Of a stretch of 64,000 nucleotides of DNA, positions 1 through 8,995 are shown one piece after another. Position 1 is the first letter of the stretch; the number at the start of each line of letters is the position of its first letter. The position numbers and the translations under genes were made by a program. Source of the stretch: Thiohalocapsa sp963698775. Its GTDB lineage: Bacteria; Pseudomonadota; Gammaproteobacteria; Chromatiales; Chromatiaceae. Location of the stretch: the NCBI GenBank assembly GCA_963698775.1, contig CAVOSE010000072.1, forward strand, positions 48,592-112,591, in the 5' to 3' direction. A model generated the notes under the pieces. The model saw nothing but the letters and a program-made list of their open reading frames with translations, was not told where the DNA came from and ran no database searches.

Positions 1-247
1 GCAGATCGATGGCATGGTCGCCAAGGTCGCCCAACGTCGGCTCCGGCTCCCCCGACGCCATCTGGGTGCCGCGTTCGCGCTGCTGCAGGGCATCGAGCAC
101 GTTTGCCAAGGCGTCCGTAAGTCGCCGCTGCTCTGATGGCTCGTGCCCCGAGGCGGCCCACCGGGCATCTTCGCGCGCATCCTCCAGCCGCTCGACAAGG
201 CGGGCGACTTCATCGCGGATGTAGACTGGATCTGCAAGCGGGAGCAT
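1..247 (-). CDS. Hypothetical protein, C-terminus cut by window edge
   Basis: An open frame runs from an ATG at 247 leftwards off the window, giving 82 codons. The visible part is hydrophilic and rich in Glu, Arg and Ala, with heptad-like spacing that suggests an alpha-helical or coiled-coil protein. I do not recognise a family. It is divergent from the gene starting at 357, so the 109-bp gap probably holds both promoters. Coding on this strand is preferred because the opposite-strand frame is Ser/Arg-rich shadow sequence. Confidence 0.5.
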   Translation of the reverse strand, partial: MLPLADPVYIRDEVARLVERLEDAREDARWAASGHEPSEQRRLTDALANVLDALQQRERGTQMASGEPEPTLGDLGDHAIDL

Positions 248-356
248 AGACTCCAAAGTTTAACAGTGCATCGACCTCAGGGTGTAGCCGGATAGCGAAA
301 ATTAGGAGCACGCAAAGCGGCCGTCGGCCCGTCAGCCGATCGGGTAGAATGCACGG

Positions 357-1244
357 ATGTCGAAGCTACCTGACTTACACACCCATTCCACCGCGTCGGA
401 CGGTACCTTGTCGCCCAGCGCACTGGTGCAGCGCGCCAGCGCCGCCGGCATCGAAGTCATGGCCCTCACCGATCACGACACGGTGGCTGGTATTGAAGAG
501 GCGACCGAGGCTGCCGCATCCGTCGGCTTGACGCTTATCCCAGGCGCCGAGATCTCGGTCAGCTGGGGTGGCCGCACCGTGCACATCGTCGGGCTCGATC
601 TGGACACCTCCTGCGACGCGTTATTGCAGGGGCTGGAGGGTTTGCAATCCTATCGGCTCTGGCGCGCGGAGGAGATTGCCCGCAAACTCGCCAAGGCCGG
701 CTACGAGGGGGCACTGGAAGGTGCCCGTGCCTACGCGTCCGGAGGGCTGATTGGGCGCACGCACTTCGCGCGCTTTCTGGTCGAGCGTCGCGCGGCGCCC
801 GACCTGCGCGGGGTCTTCAAGCGCTTTTTGGTGACCGGAAAACCTGGCCATGTCGCGGGCGAGTGGACCACGCTTGCTGACGCGGTGGGCTGGATTCGCG
901 CCGCGGGCGGTGATGCGGTCATCGCCCACCCGGCGCGCTATGGCTTCACCCGCAGCAAGTTGAAGCGGCTCTTGTCGGAATTCATTGCATGCGGTGGCCG
1001 CGGGCTCGAAGTGGTCTCCGGGAGTCATAGCCGCGACGACTATTTCGTCTTCGCGCGGCATGCGGCGGAGAACGGTTTGCTCGCCTCCGCCGGCTCCGAC
1101 TATCACGGCCCGGACAATCCGTGGGTCGAGCTCGGTCGACTCCCGGCGCTGCCGGACGGTTGCCGGCCGATCTGGGATACTGCGGGATTTGGTCGGGCCG
1201 CGGCAGCACCCATGCCGCTTTTGTCAGCGGCGAGCGGTTACTGA
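357..1244 (+). CDS. rnm: PHP-domain 5'-3' exoribonuclease RNase AM (YciV/TrpH family)
   Basis: This 295-residue protein is a PHP phosphoesterase of the YciV family. In E. coli that enzyme trims the 5' ends of rRNAs and degrades short oligonucleotides and 3',5'-bisphosphonucleotides. Metal-binding motifs are visible: LHTH at residues 7-10, TDHD at 38-41, a Glu in PGAEIS, and SDYHGP near 246-251. Length matches the family. It heads a co-directional run of housekeeping genes (yciO, an M50 protease, trpS, scpAB, rluB), an order common in gammaproteobacteria. The ATG at 357 puts the LHTH motif at the usual distance from the N-terminus, although its Shine-Dalgarno is weak. Confidence 0.9.
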   Translation: MSKLPDLHTHSTASDGTLSPSALVQRASAAGIEVMALTDHDTVAGIEEATEAAASVGLTLIPGAEISVSWGGRTVHIVGLDLDTSCDALLQGLEGLQSYRLWRAEEIARKLAKAGYEGALEGARAYASGGLIGRTHFARFLVERRAAPDLRGVFKRFLVTGKPGHVAGEWTTLADAVGWIRAAGGDAVIAHPARYGFTRSKLKRLLSEFIACGGRGLEVVSGSHSRDDYFVFARHAAENGLLASAGSDYHGPDNPWVELGRLPALPDGCRPIWDTAGFGRAAAAPMPLLSAASGY

Positions 1245-1354
1245 TCCGCGCACACGGCAGCCTGAGACACGGACCCGGGATTTCGCTCTTGCTTCACCCA
1301 GGAACGTGCCCCGAGACCATGGTCCCCAGCACATCGGTCTAAGACGGACCAGAC

Positions 1355-1978
1355 ATGGCAGATTTTATCCAGATCCATCCCGACAATCCGCAGCCGCGTC
1401 TGATCGCCCGCGCCGCGGAGGTGTTCCGCGCCGGTGGCGTAGTCGTCTATCCCACCGACTCCAGCTACGCGTTGGGTTGCGCCATCGGAGAAAAAGCGGC
1501 GTTGGATCGTATCCGGCAGATCCGCCGAATCGACGACAAGCACAATTTCACGCTGGTCTGTCGCGACCTGTCAGAGATATCGACCTACGCGCGCATCGAC
1601 AACAGCGCCTATCGCCAACTCAAGTCGTTGACGCCAGGTCCATATACTTTCATCTACTCGGCAACCAAGCAGGTGCCGCGGCGACTACTGCATCCAAAGC
1701 GGCGCGCCATTGGTATCCGCGTGCCCGACACGCCGATCATCAGCCACCTGCTGAGCGAGTTCGGCGAACCCATCCTGAGCACCACGTTGATTCTGCCCGG
1801 AGATGAGTATCCGCTGGACGACGCGTACGAGATCCGCGAAAGCATCGGTCATTGCGTCGACCTGATCATCGACGGCGGTCAGTGCGGCACCGAGCCGACC
1901 ACCGTCTTGGATATGACGAAGGAGCCACCGGTAATCGTCCGCGTGGGCAAGGGCGATACGTCGCTGTTCGATGCCTGA
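1355..1978 (+). CDS. yciO: Sua5/YciO/YrdC-family L-threonylcarbamoyladenylate synthase-like protein
   Basis: The protein has 207 residues and is a single YrdC-like domain. TsaC/YrdC and Sua5 make threonylcarbamoyl-AMP for the t6A modification of tRNAs that read ANN codons. The YciO branch is related, but its in vivo role is less certain. Recognisable segments are the N-terminal GGVVVYPTDSSYALGC, KHNFTLVCRDLS, PGPYTFIY and KRRAIGIRVPD. There is no C-terminal Sua5 domain. It follows rnm by 110 bp, as in many gammaproteobacteria. The t6A-dependent methylthiotransferase MtaB is also in this window, but not adjacent. Confidence 0.88.
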   Translation: MADFIQIHPDNPQPRLIARAAEVFRAGGVVVYPTDSSYALGCAIGEKAALDRIRQIRRIDDKHNFTLVCRDLSEISTYARIDNSAYRQLKSLTPGPYTFIYSATKQVPRRLLHPKRRAIGIRVPDTPIISHLLSEFGEPILSTTLILPGDEYPLDDAYEIRESIGHCVDLIIDGGQCGTEPTTVLDMTKEPPVIVRVGKGDTSLFDA

Positions 1979-2060
1979 GTCTCACCCCGATCAGTTTCAC
2001 ACCCATCGCCGCTCGCGATGCCGGTTCGAACCCATGACGCCGCAATGTCGAGCATGACGA

Positions 2061-2780
2061 ATGGAAGAGCTTACCCAGACCCTGTTGTTGATCGCGGTCA
2101 TCGCCGTCCCTGTCTTGTTCGCGATCACCGTGCACGAGGCCGCCCATGGCTGGGTCGCTTACAAGCGCGGTGATCCCACGGCTTGGCTGCTGGGCCGGGT
2201 GACCTTCAATCCGATCAAGCACATCGATCCTGTCGGCACCATCCTGGTACCGTTGAGTATCTTTTTCATGTCCAAGTCCCTCGTCGGCGTGCCGTTCCTG
2301 TTCGGTTGGGCCAAGCCGGTGCCGGTGGACTGGCGGCGGTTGCGCGATCCGCGCTGGGATATGGCCTTGGTCGCGCTGGCCGGGCCAGGCGTCAACCTGC
2401 TGATGGCGCTGGCCTGGGGCCTGGCGATCCAAATCATGTCCCTCGTCGTCTTGGTGGCACCAATTCCGGCGGAGGTGCTCTATGCCTATGTGGACATGTG
2501 CAGCATCGGCATCCTGATCAATCTGTTTCTCATGGCCTTGAACCTGTTTCCTTTGCTGCCGCTGGACGGGGGCCGTATCCTGAACGCCCTGCTGCCGCCG
2601 CGGCTCGCGCTCGGCTTTTCGCGCCTGGAACCCTATGGCATCCTGATCCTGCTGGCGCTGCTGTTTTTGCCCAACGGCCAGCCGCCGGGCCTGCTCGGCG
2701 TCGTGCTCCGTCCAGTGGTGGATACCGCACTGGACCTGATGCCGGCCTCGGCGCTGGTGCGTGACCGGTTCGAGCTCTGA
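2061..2780 (+). CDS. Site-2 protease family (M50) membrane metalloprotease
   Basis: This 239-residue polytopic inner-membrane protein carries the zinc motif HEAAH at residues 25-29, inside the first membrane helix, and an LDGG motif near residue 170 that supplies the third zinc ligand. Further hydrophobic helices lie around residues 90-115 and 130-160. No PDZ domain is present, so it belongs to the small YwhC/SpoIVFB-like group rather than RseP. Its substrate cannot be inferred. It lies between yciO and trpS, a conserved arrangement with no known functional link. Confidence 0.88.
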   Translation: MEELTQTLLLIAVIAVPVLFAITVHEAAHGWVAYKRGDPTAWLLGRVTFNPIKHIDPVGTILVPLSIFFMSKSLVGVPFLFGWAKPVPVDWRRLRDPRWDMALVALAGPGVNLLMALAWGLAIQIMSLVVLVAPIPAEVLYAYVDMCSIGILINLFLMALNLFPLLPLDGGRILNALLPPRLALGFSRLEPYGILILLALLFLPNGQPPGLLGVVLRPVVDTALDLMPASALVRDRFEL

Positions 2781-2832
2781 ACCCACGACCATTCATTCCC
2801 GCAACAACGACCTGCAACAAGGCGAATCTACC

Positions 2833-4050
2833 TTGACCACAGTCCCTGCCCAACACGCACGCGTGCTCTCTGGCATGCGACCCACCGGTAAGCTCCATCT
2901 GGGCCATTACCATGGTGTCCTGAAGAATTGGATCGAGCTGCAGCACGAGTACGAGTGCTTTTTCTTCGTCGCCGACTGGCATGCGCTGACCACCGATTAC
3001 GAAGACCCGTCCAACATCCCTCAGGCCAGCTACGACATGGTCGTGGACTGGCTTGCGGCCGGTGTCAGCGCCGGCTCAGCGACCCTATTCATTCAATCCC
3101 GGGTGCCGGAGCACGCGGAGTTGCATCTGCTGCTGTCGATGATCACACCGCTCGGGTGGCTCGAGCGCGTTCCGAGCTACAAGGACCAGCAGGAAAAGCT
3201 CAAGGAGAAGGACCTAGCCACCTACGGCTTCCTCGGCTATCCGCTGCTGCAGAGCGCGGACATCCTGATCTACAAGGCTGGCCAGGTACCGGTGGGCGAA
3301 GACCAGGTTGCCCACGTGGAGATGACCCGCGAGATCGCGCGTCGTTTCAATCACGTCTACGGGCGTGAGCCCGACTTTGAGGAAAAGGCCGAGCAGGCCA
3401 AACGGAAGATGGGCAAAAAGAACGCGAAGATGTTCGACAAGCTCAAGCGCAGTTACCAGGAGCAGGGCGATCAGGAGGCCCTGAACGTGGCCCGGGCGCT
3501 GCTGGAGAGCCAGGGAAACATCACCCTCGGCGACCGCGAGCGACTGTTCGGCTACCTGGAGGGGGGCGGGCGTGTGATCCTGCCTGAGCCGCAGCCGTTG
3601 CTGACCCGCGCCGCCAAGATGCCGGGCCTCGATGGCCAGAAGATGTCCAAGTCCTACGGCAACACCATCTCCTTGCGCGATGACCCGCTCGAAGTGGAGC
3701 AGAAGCTGCGTACCATGCCAACGGACCCAGCGCGTGTGCGCCGGACCGATCCTGGCGACCCCGCGCTCTGCCCTGTCTGGCAGTTCCACGAGGTCTACTC
3801 CGATGATGACGTCAAAGACTGGGTGCAGCAGGGCTGCCGCAGCGCCGGTATCGGCTGCCTGGAGTGCAAACAGCCGGTCATCGACGCGGTGCGCGCAGAA
3901 CTCGCGCCTATCCAGGCGCGGGCCCGCGAACTCGAGGGGCAACCCGAGGTGGTGCGTTCGGCCATCAACGAGGGCTGCGAGCGTGCACGTGACGTTGCTC
4001 GCGAGACCATGGACGAGGTGCGTCTGGCCATGTCGCTGAGTCAAGGCTGA
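2833..4050 (+). CDS. trpS: Tryptophan--tRNA ligase
   Basis: A class I aminoacyl-tRNA synthetase that charges tRNA-Trp. With a TTG start at 2833 it has 405 residues. The HIGH-type motif HLGH is at 22-25 and KMSKS at 270-274. The N-terminal GMRPTGKLHLGH block is typical. A lysine-rich insertion of roughly 80 residues precedes KMSKS and marks the longer subtype. An in-frame ATG at 2761 would overlap the protease gene and add 24 residues before conserved sequence. The TTG is preferred because AAGG lies about 9 nt upstream and its N-terminus matches the family length. Confidence 0.92.
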   Translation: MTTVPAQHARVLSGMRPTGKLHLGHYHGVLKNWIELQHEYECFFFVADWHALTTDYEDPSNIPQASYDMVVDWLAAGVSAGSATLFIQSRVPEHAELHLLLSMITPLGWLERVPSYKDQQEKLKEKDLATYGFLGYPLLQSADILIYKAGQVPVGEDQVAHVEMTREIARRFNHVYGREPDFEEKAEQAKRKMGKKNAKMFDKLKRSYQEQGDQEALNVARALLESQGNITLGDRERLFGYLEGGGRVILPEPQPLLTRAAKMPGLDGQKMSKSYGNTISLRDDPLEVEQKLRTMPTDPARVRRTDPGDPALCPVWQFHEVYSDDDVKDWVQQGCRSAGIGCLECKQPVIDAVRAELAPIQARARELEGQPEVVRSAINEGCERARDVARETMDEVRLAMSLSQG

Positions 4051-4133
4051 TTTTTGGTCAGGGTGGACGATCAGTCCGCGTCTTGCGCGTGGTGGTGAAA
4101 TCGATGCACGAAGCGCGCTGACACCGAGGGCAC

Positions 4134-4961
4134 ATGCAAACCATTGAGGAACAACCGGCGGAATCAGCGCCGCGTCAGCAGGAGATGCCCTTCGCGATGG
4201 TGCAGGGCACACCGCTGCTGACGTTGCCGCTGGATCTCTACATCCCGCCGGACGCGTTGGAGGTCTTCCTCGATGCCTTCGAGGGCCCGCTGGACCTGTT
4301 GCTGTATCTGATCCGGCGTCAAAACCTCGACATCCTCGACATCCCCATCGCCCAGATCACCACCCAGTACATGGAGTACGTGGACCTGATGAAGGACCTG
4401 AAGCTGGAGCTGGCGGCGGAGTATCTGGTGATGGCCGCGATGCTGTGTGAGATCAAATCCCGCATGCTGCTGCCGCGTCCCGAGAGCGTCGACGACGATG
4501 ACGCTGATCCGCGTGCCGAGCTGGTGCGCCGGCTCCAGGAATACGAACGCTTCAAGCAGGCGGCCCAGGACATCGACGCGTTGCCACGCCTCGACCGCGA
4601 CTGTTTTCCGGTACAGGCGGACGTGCCCGCCGGGCATGTACCGCGCATCCCGCCGACGGTGGAACTCGGCGAGGTGCTGCTGGCCCTGCGTGAGGTGCTG
4701 AGCCGCGCCGATCTGTTTACCAGCCACCGTGTGGAGCGTGAGTCGCTGTCGTTGCGCGAACGGATGTCGCAGGTGCTCGAGCGCTTGCAACATGGAGGTT
4801 TCGTGCCCTTCGTCGCACTGTTCGACATCAGCGAAGGTCGTGCCGGCGTAGTCGTCAGCTTCCTGGCGATTCTGGAACTGATCAAGGCAGCGACGTTGGA
4901 ACTGGTGCAGTCCGAACCCTATGCACCGATTCACATCCGCCTGCGGCAGGACGAGGCATGA
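4134..4961 (+). CDS. scpA: Segregation and condensation protein A
   Basis: ScpA is the kleisin subunit of the SMC-ScpAB condensin-like complex that organises and helps segregate the chromosome. This copy has 275 residues. The conserved core FEGPLDLLLYLIRRQ begins near residue 49 and is followed by the helical segment ending in EIKSRMLLP. The C-terminus carries the winged-helix element that contacts the SMC head. A 45-residue N-terminal extension is rich in Pro, Gln and Glu. GAGG lies 5-8 nt before the ATG. It overlaps scpB by 4 nt (ATGA), so the pair is translationally coupled. Confidence 0.93.
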   Translation: MQTIEEQPAESAPRQQEMPFAMVQGTPLLTLPLDLYIPPDALEVFLDAFEGPLDLLLYLIRRQNLDILDIPIAQITTQYMEYVDLMKDLKLELAAEYLVMAAMLCEIKSRMLLPRPESVDDDDADPRAELVRRLQEYERFKQAAQDIDALPRLDRDCFPVQADVPAGHVPRIPPTVELGEVLLALREVLSRADLFTSHRVERESLSLRERMSQVLERLQHGGFVPFVALFDISEGRAGVVVSFLAILELIKAATLELVQSEPYAPIHIRLRQDEA

Positions 4962-5722
4962 GCGCCGACGATGATCCGGCGCGCCCGCCGCAACAAGGGC
5001 CTCTGAATGACAGGGATGGTATCTCGGTGCCCTTGCCCCGGGGGCCTGATGCGCCGAACGCCCTGTCCGTGCTGCTGCCCCCGCTCAAGCAGCCACCGGT
5101 CAAGCAGGTCGTGGAGGGCGCGCTGATGGCTGCCGGCGGCCCGCTGACGCTAGACCAGATCCTGGGGCTGTACCCAGACGAGCAGCGTCCGGCGCGCGAT
5201 GCCGTGCGCGACGCCGTCGCCGCCATCAGCGACGACTACCAAGGCCGCGGCATCGAACTGGTGGAGGTGGCTGGCGGCTGGCGCATCCAGGTGTGCCGCG
5301 ACGTTGCCCCCTGGGTCGGACGGCTATGGGAGGAGCGGCCCCCTCGCTACTCCCGCGCGCTGCTGGAGACCCTGGCCCTGATCGCCTACCGTCAGCCCAT
5401 CACGCGCGGCGAGATCGAAGACATCCGCGGCGTCGCGGTCAGTACGCAGATCGTCAAGACCCTGAGCGAGCGCGACTGGATTCGCATCGTCGGCCATCGC
5501 GATGTGCCCGGCCGCCCAGCCCTGTTCGCGACCACGCGGCGCTTTCTCGACTACTTCGGCCTGCGCTCGCTGAACGATCTGCCGCCGCTAGCGGAGATTC
5601 GCGACCCGTCCTTCTTTGCCGATGCCTTGGACCTGCAAGGCGGTGGCGAGGTCACCGACCCATCCGACCCGCCGCCAGCTGACCGCGGAAGCACCGGCAG
5701 CCGACAACCCCAGCAGCGATGA
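4958..5722 (+). CDS. scpB: Segregation and condensation protein B
   Basis: ScpB dimerises through winged-helix domains and clamps the ScpA kleisin. The 254-residue product has the expected two-domain core at about residues 45-205, with the signatures LLETLALIAYRQPITRGEIEDIRG and a GRPALFATT segment near the end of the core. Both tails are low-complexity and acidic or proline-rich. It overlaps scpA upstream and the pseudouridine synthase gene downstream, each by 4 nt, so the three genes form one operon. Confidence 0.92.
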   Translation: MSADDDPARPPQQGPLNDRDGISVPLPRGPDAPNALSVLLPPLKQPPVKQVVEGALMAAGGPLTLDQILGLYPDEQRPARDAVRDAVAAISDDYQGRGIELVEVAGGWRIQVCRDVAPWVGRLWEERPPRYSRALLETLALIAYRQPITRGEIEDIRGVAVSTQIVKTLSERDWIRIVGHRDVPGRPALFATTRRFLDYFGLRSLNDLPPLAEIRDPSFFADALDLQGGGEVTDPSDPPPADRGSTGSRQPQQR

Positions 5723-6711
5723 CCCCGGCACGGCCGGCGCTGACGATCATCATGACGACACCAGCGGCGAGCAGCCCGGAGACCAGACCCATGACCGACC
5801 GGCGTAGACCCAGCCCCGGACCGCGCCGCAACCCGCCGGCCCCCACCGGCGAGCCGGTACGACTGCAAAAGGCCCTGGCCGAGGCCGGACTCGGCTCGCG
5901 GCGCGAGATCGAAGGCTGGATCAGGGAAGGCCGCGTGCGCGTCAACGGCCAGCTGGCCAAGCTCGGCGACCGCGTCTCGCCCGCCGACCGCGTCCGCGTC
6001 GACGGCACCGACGTCAAACGCCGCGCGCCGCGCAGCACCAGACCGGTGGTGCTGGCCTATCACAAGCCCGAGGGCGAGGTCGTCACCCGCCGCGATCCCG
6101 AGGACCGTCCCACCATCTTCCGCCGCCTGCCCGGCATCCGCGACGGCCGCTGGATCGCGGTCGGTCGGCTCGACCTCAACACCGCCGGTCTGCTGCTGGT
6201 CACCAACCACGGCGAGCTGGCCAATCGGCTGATGCACCCGTCGCGCCGCGTCGAGCGCGAATATGCGGTGCGCATCCACGGCCAGGTCGCCGATGCGACC
6301 CTGAAACAACTGGTCAACGGCATCGAACTCGAAGACGGCCCGGCGCGCTTCGAGGAGATCGTCGAATCCGGCGGCAGCGGCGCCAATCAATGGTTCCACG
6401 TCCTACTGTGCGAGGGCCGCAACCGCGAGGTGCGCCGGCTGTGGGAGGCCGCCGGCTGCGAGGTCAGCCGCCTCAAACGCGTACGCTTCGGCAACGTCAT
6501 CCTCGGCGCGCGCCCGCTGCCGGGCCAGTGGCGGGAACTCACCGATGAGGAGGTCGACGGCCTGATCGCGCTGGCGGACCTGGCCGCCGGAGCCCGCGAA
6601 GAGACCGATCCGTCGACCTGCGCCGGGTGCCGGGCGCGCGCGACCGAATCCTCGCTCTCGATCGGGCCGCGAACGCTAATCGTCAGGCGAAGTCGGGTAA
6701 GCCACGAATGA
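5719..6711 (+). CDS. rluB: 23S rRNA pseudouridine synthase, RluB type
   Basis: This RsuA/RluB/E/F-family enzyme (330 residues from the ATG at 5719) isomerises a uridine in 23S rRNA; RluB targets U2605. An S4 RNA-binding domain begins near residue 45 (VRLQKALAEAGLGSRREIE). The catalytic motif GRLDLNTAGLLLVTNDGEL-type appears as GRLDLNTAGLL with the essential Asp, and the family signature EGRNREVRRLWE follows. The first start overlaps scpB by 4 nt. A second ATG at 5791 would drop a 24-residue low-complexity leader and is a plausible alternative. The scpA-scpB-rluB order is standard in gammaproteobacteria. Confidence 0.9.
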   Translation: MTPARPALTIIMTTPAASSPETRPMTDRRRPSPGPRRNPPAPTGEPVRLQKALAEAGLGSRREIEGWIREGRVRVNGQLAKLGDRVSPADRVRVDGTDVKRRAPRSTRPVVLAYHKPEGEVVTRRDPEDRPTIFRRLPGIRDGRWIAVGRLDLNTAGLLLVTNHGELANRLMHPSRRVEREYAVRIHGQVADATLKQLVNGIELEDGPARFEEIVESGGSGANQWFHVLLCEGRNREVRRLWEAAGCEVSRLKRVRFGNVILGARPLPGQWRELTDEEVDGLIALADLAAGAREETDPSTCAGCRARATESSLSIGPRTLIVRRSRVSHE

Positions 6712-7030
6712 ACCCAAAATGCCCGAGTCTCTGCTGTTCGCGAAAGTCTCCGACCTGCTGCGCTGGGGGCATCCCGGTCGCTATGGGCTTGCCGCTCAGT
6801 CACAGTTCCTTGGTTGCTGAGCGCGGGTCCGCCCTGTTAGCTGAGATCCAGCATCCGACAGAAAACACATGTGCGTACAGCAACTTTTTGTACTAATGTT
6901 AGATTGGCACGGTGTCCGTTTTAGAGGCCTATTAAGGTTCGCGGGTGGGCTGCCTGCGCGGTGCATGAGTTGATCGCGACGTTTAGGCTCTCGTGCCACT
7001 CTGCAATGTTGCCAACATGAGGTGAGTGCT
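6712..7030. other. Intergenic, 319 bp; no convincing gene
   Basis: AT-richer than its surroundings toward the right end. A 33-codon open frame at 6719-6820 starts immediately after rluB but matches nothing I recognise, so it could be a remnant. The strong Shine-Dalgarno of the next gene (AGGTGA) lies at 7020-7025. No terminator or known RNA was seen. Confidence 0.4.
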
Positions 7031-7735
7031 ATGAAGATGATTCGGAACGGTTTTTCGAAAACAGTTCTGGTGTCGTGTGCGTTGGGTCTGCTGATCTCTG
7101 CGGTGCCATTGGCGGGTGCGTTTGCGAGCGACATTACGTTTATTAACGCAAAGGTTCTGCTCAAGGTCAAACCGCAGGCCAAAGTCGACAGGGACTGGTT
7201 CGAGGCTAGTTTCTGTCTTGAGAGCGCAACTCCGTTTGAGATTGGCGATCTGTTCGACGCAAAGCGAGTCGTTCTGCGAATGCCCGATCTGGATGCTGTT
7301 CTATCCGGAGGGACTCCTCCTTTCGCTCTGACCCGGGTATTCCGCCAAAACATCGCGCCAGATACCCCAACAATCGCTGAAGATGATTTGGATAAACAGC
7401 AAAAGTACCGGTTTACGAGCCGAGATCAAGGGGCAATCTGGGATCTCCAGCTTGACCCGACTCCAAACACGAACTGTTACCCTGGTATCTGGGGATATAT
7501 TTGGGTAAATGAGGAAAACTTCTATGGTGATCTGCGGGCTGCGGAAACCCCTAAGCAGTATCGTTATTGCATACGGGGAGAGAGCGGCAACTTGGATTGT
7601 GGCAACGGCTTGGATGCAGTCCAAATGGTTTTCAAGCTTGGGGAACAGACGTGGAAGGGGCAGGTGAAGCTGGAACCACAACGCAACACTTTCGACAACA
7701 GCAAACTTAATGAGAAGTTCATCATCGCAGACTGA
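7031..7735 (+). CDS. Hypothetical secreted protein
   Basis: A 234-residue protein with a clear Sec signal peptide: a basic start, a hydrophobic stretch around residues 12-30 and a probable cleavage after AFA. The mature part is acidic and beta-rich in character, with four or five cysteines that could form disulphides in the periplasm. I recognise no family. The ATG at 7031 is chosen because AGGTGA lies at 7020-7025; an in-frame GTG at 7022 is less likely. Base composition is visibly closer to 50% GC than the neighbours, which suggests horizontal acquisition. A 7-bp inverted repeat (arms GCAGACT/AGTCTGC) spans the stop codon at 7726-7751 but lacks a T tract. Confidence 0.65.
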   Translation: MKMIRNGFSKTVLVSCALGLLISAVPLAGAFASDITFINAKVLLKVKPQAKVDRDWFEASFCLESATPFEIGDLFDAKRVVLRMPDLDAVLSGGTPPFALTRVFRQNIAPDTPTIAEDDLDKQQKYRFTSRDQGAIWDLQLDPTPNTNCYPGIWGYIWVNEENFYGDLRAAETPKQYRYCIRGESGNLDCGNGLDAVQMVFKLGEQTWKGQVKLEPQRNTFDNSKLNEKFIIAD

Positions 7736-8117
7736 CGGTTTTGTAGTCTGCCGAACGAAAAGCCTGTGCCGAGCGGCTCTTCGGGCCTTCCTGATTTGGC
7801 CCCGAGCCTTCGCCGAGAGATCAGCACTACCGACTCGCCGTAACGGAGAACTGGCGCGGCGCCTAAGGTCTCGCCACAAAGCTGCCAGCGGATGGCGGCT
7901 CAATCAGCCCGAAGTGCAAGATAATCGCTCGTCACCTATCGGCACGCTGGCGATTAACGGTTGCATAGCTGCTTGGCTGTGCGATCGCCCAGCGCTAGGT
8001 TTGCAACCAACAGCCGGGACCGTTTGGAGGCGCGGGCACTTTTCTAATTGGTTGGCCTTCGAGCGCGAAGCATAGCCATGCACGTACTTCCGGATGGCTG
8101 ATCGTCGCTCGTGGCGC
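7736..8117. other. Intergenic, 382 bp between converging genes; nothing recognised
   Basis: The stretch separates the secreted-protein gene from a leftward cyclic-nucleotide-binding gene. Short open frames exist but show no start signal, codon bias or motif. No RNA gene, repeat copy or clear terminator is visible. Confidence 0.35.
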
Positions 8118-8600
8118 TTAGTAGCGCCCGCCGCTCTTCATCAGGTAGTTGCGCATCTCCGCGCTCTCCAGATTCATGCGCATCAGGTTGCCGTGGGTGA
8201 TGCGGAAGATGGCGCGCATGATCTTGTAGACTAGACGCGGATCGGTGTCGATCAGGGCCTCGAAGTCGTCGGGCTCCAAAGTCAGTACGCTACCGTCGGT
8301 ATCGGCGCACAGCGCGGCTCGGCGTGCGGAGCCGTCGATGAACGCGCGGGTGCCGGCGCATTCGCCAATGCGCATCTGATACACCGTTTCTTCCTGCTTG
8401 CCCACCGCCTTGCAGACGTTGAGCCTGCCCTTAGCGAGCACGAACAGGGTGCGCCGCTGCTCGCCCTCGCGCACCAGTACCTCGCCCTGTGTGAGTTCCT
8501 GAACGCCCATCCGCCCGGCCAGGGTCGCGCATTCGACGGCGTCAAGCTCAGCGCCTAGCGTGGACTGGGCCACGGTTTCTGCAATGTTCAGCTCGGTCAT
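8118..8600 (-). CDS. Cyclic nucleotide-binding (Crp-like) domain protein without DNA-binding domain
   Basis: The 160-residue product is a single cNMP-binding beta-barrel plus a C-terminal helix. The barrel contains GEVLVREGEQRRTLFVLAKG, a good match to the family's glycine pattern, followed by an ECAGTRAFIDG segment in place of the usual phosphate-binding cassette (GE...RSA), so nucleotide binding is uncertain. The C-terminal helix (about residues 125-155) has no helix-turn-helix, so it is not a Crp-type regulator by itself. It is probably a cytoplasmic sensor acting on a partner elsewhere. Confidence 0.8.
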   Translation of the reverse strand: MTELNIAETVAQSTLGAELDAVECATLAGRMGVQELTQGEVLVREGEQRRTLFVLAKGRLNVCKAVGKQEETVYQMRIGECAGTRAFIDGSARRAALCADTDGSVLTLEPDDFEALIDTDPRLVYKIMRAIFRITHGNLMRMNLESAEMRNYLMKSGGRY

Positions 8601-8737
8601 GGTTGGTCACCGCGGTCGGGTTGCATCGGGTAGGGGTGTGGCATCTCGCTGCCGCCCCGTGAGGTCCCGCAAGTTTAGCGCGCCTGCGTGACAAGGGGTG
8701 ATCTGGGCTGGTTGCGATTCGGTCGATAGGTGTGAAC

Positions 8738-8952
8738 CCTAGATTGCTCGAGTGCGGAAAATGTTTGCAGACGAGTCAAGTTTCGATGCGGCATCGGACT
8801 GGCGAGGCTCCTCCAAATCGAAATCGAAATCGAAATCGAAATCGGGATCGGGATCGGGATCGGGATCGGGATCGAGCCACGTGGGACTCGCCACGATTCT
8901 GATAGCGATACCGACGATCACGACTCGTCTGTCTGCGGCGGGGCCTCGCTAG
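8738..8952 (+). repeat. Dispersed CGATNN-hexamer element, copy 1
   Basis: This copy starts with CCTAGATTGCT, contains the shared block GAGTCAAGTTTCGATGCGGC, and then a hexamer core: five AAATCG units (8815-8844) followed by five GGATCG units (8845-8874). It ends with GATCACGACTCGTC and a GC-rich terminal stretch at about 8952. Two further copies with the same flanks are at 15627 and 43731 and a bare hexamer core at 57612. It fills most of the gap between the cNMP-domain gene and argE. Confidence 0.85.
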
Positions 8953-8977
8953 AGGTGATCGCTGCGGTTGCGTGGTT

Positions 8978-8995
8978 GTGCGGCTGAAGCCGCAC
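8978..8995 (+). repeat. REP-like palindrome at the end of argE
   Basis: GTGCGGCTGAAGCCGCAC is an 8-bp perfect inverted repeat with a 2-nt loop. It ends one base before the argE stop codon complement (8996). A sister sequence with one compensated change in each arm is at 11299. No T tract follows on either strand, so it is better read as a small REP unit than as an intrinsic terminator, although it could stabilise the argE mRNA 3' end. Confidence 0.7.

Noticed and set aside
7726..7751. Terminator hairpin after the secreted-protein gene
   Set aside because: The 7-bp stem has a 12-nt loop and no T tract downstream.
8815..8874. CRISPR array
   Set aside because: Units are 6 bp with no spacers, and the same core occurs at several loci.
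8978..8995. Intrinsic terminator of argE
   Set aside because: No T-rich tract follows the hairpin on either side, and it recurs as a repeat at 11299.
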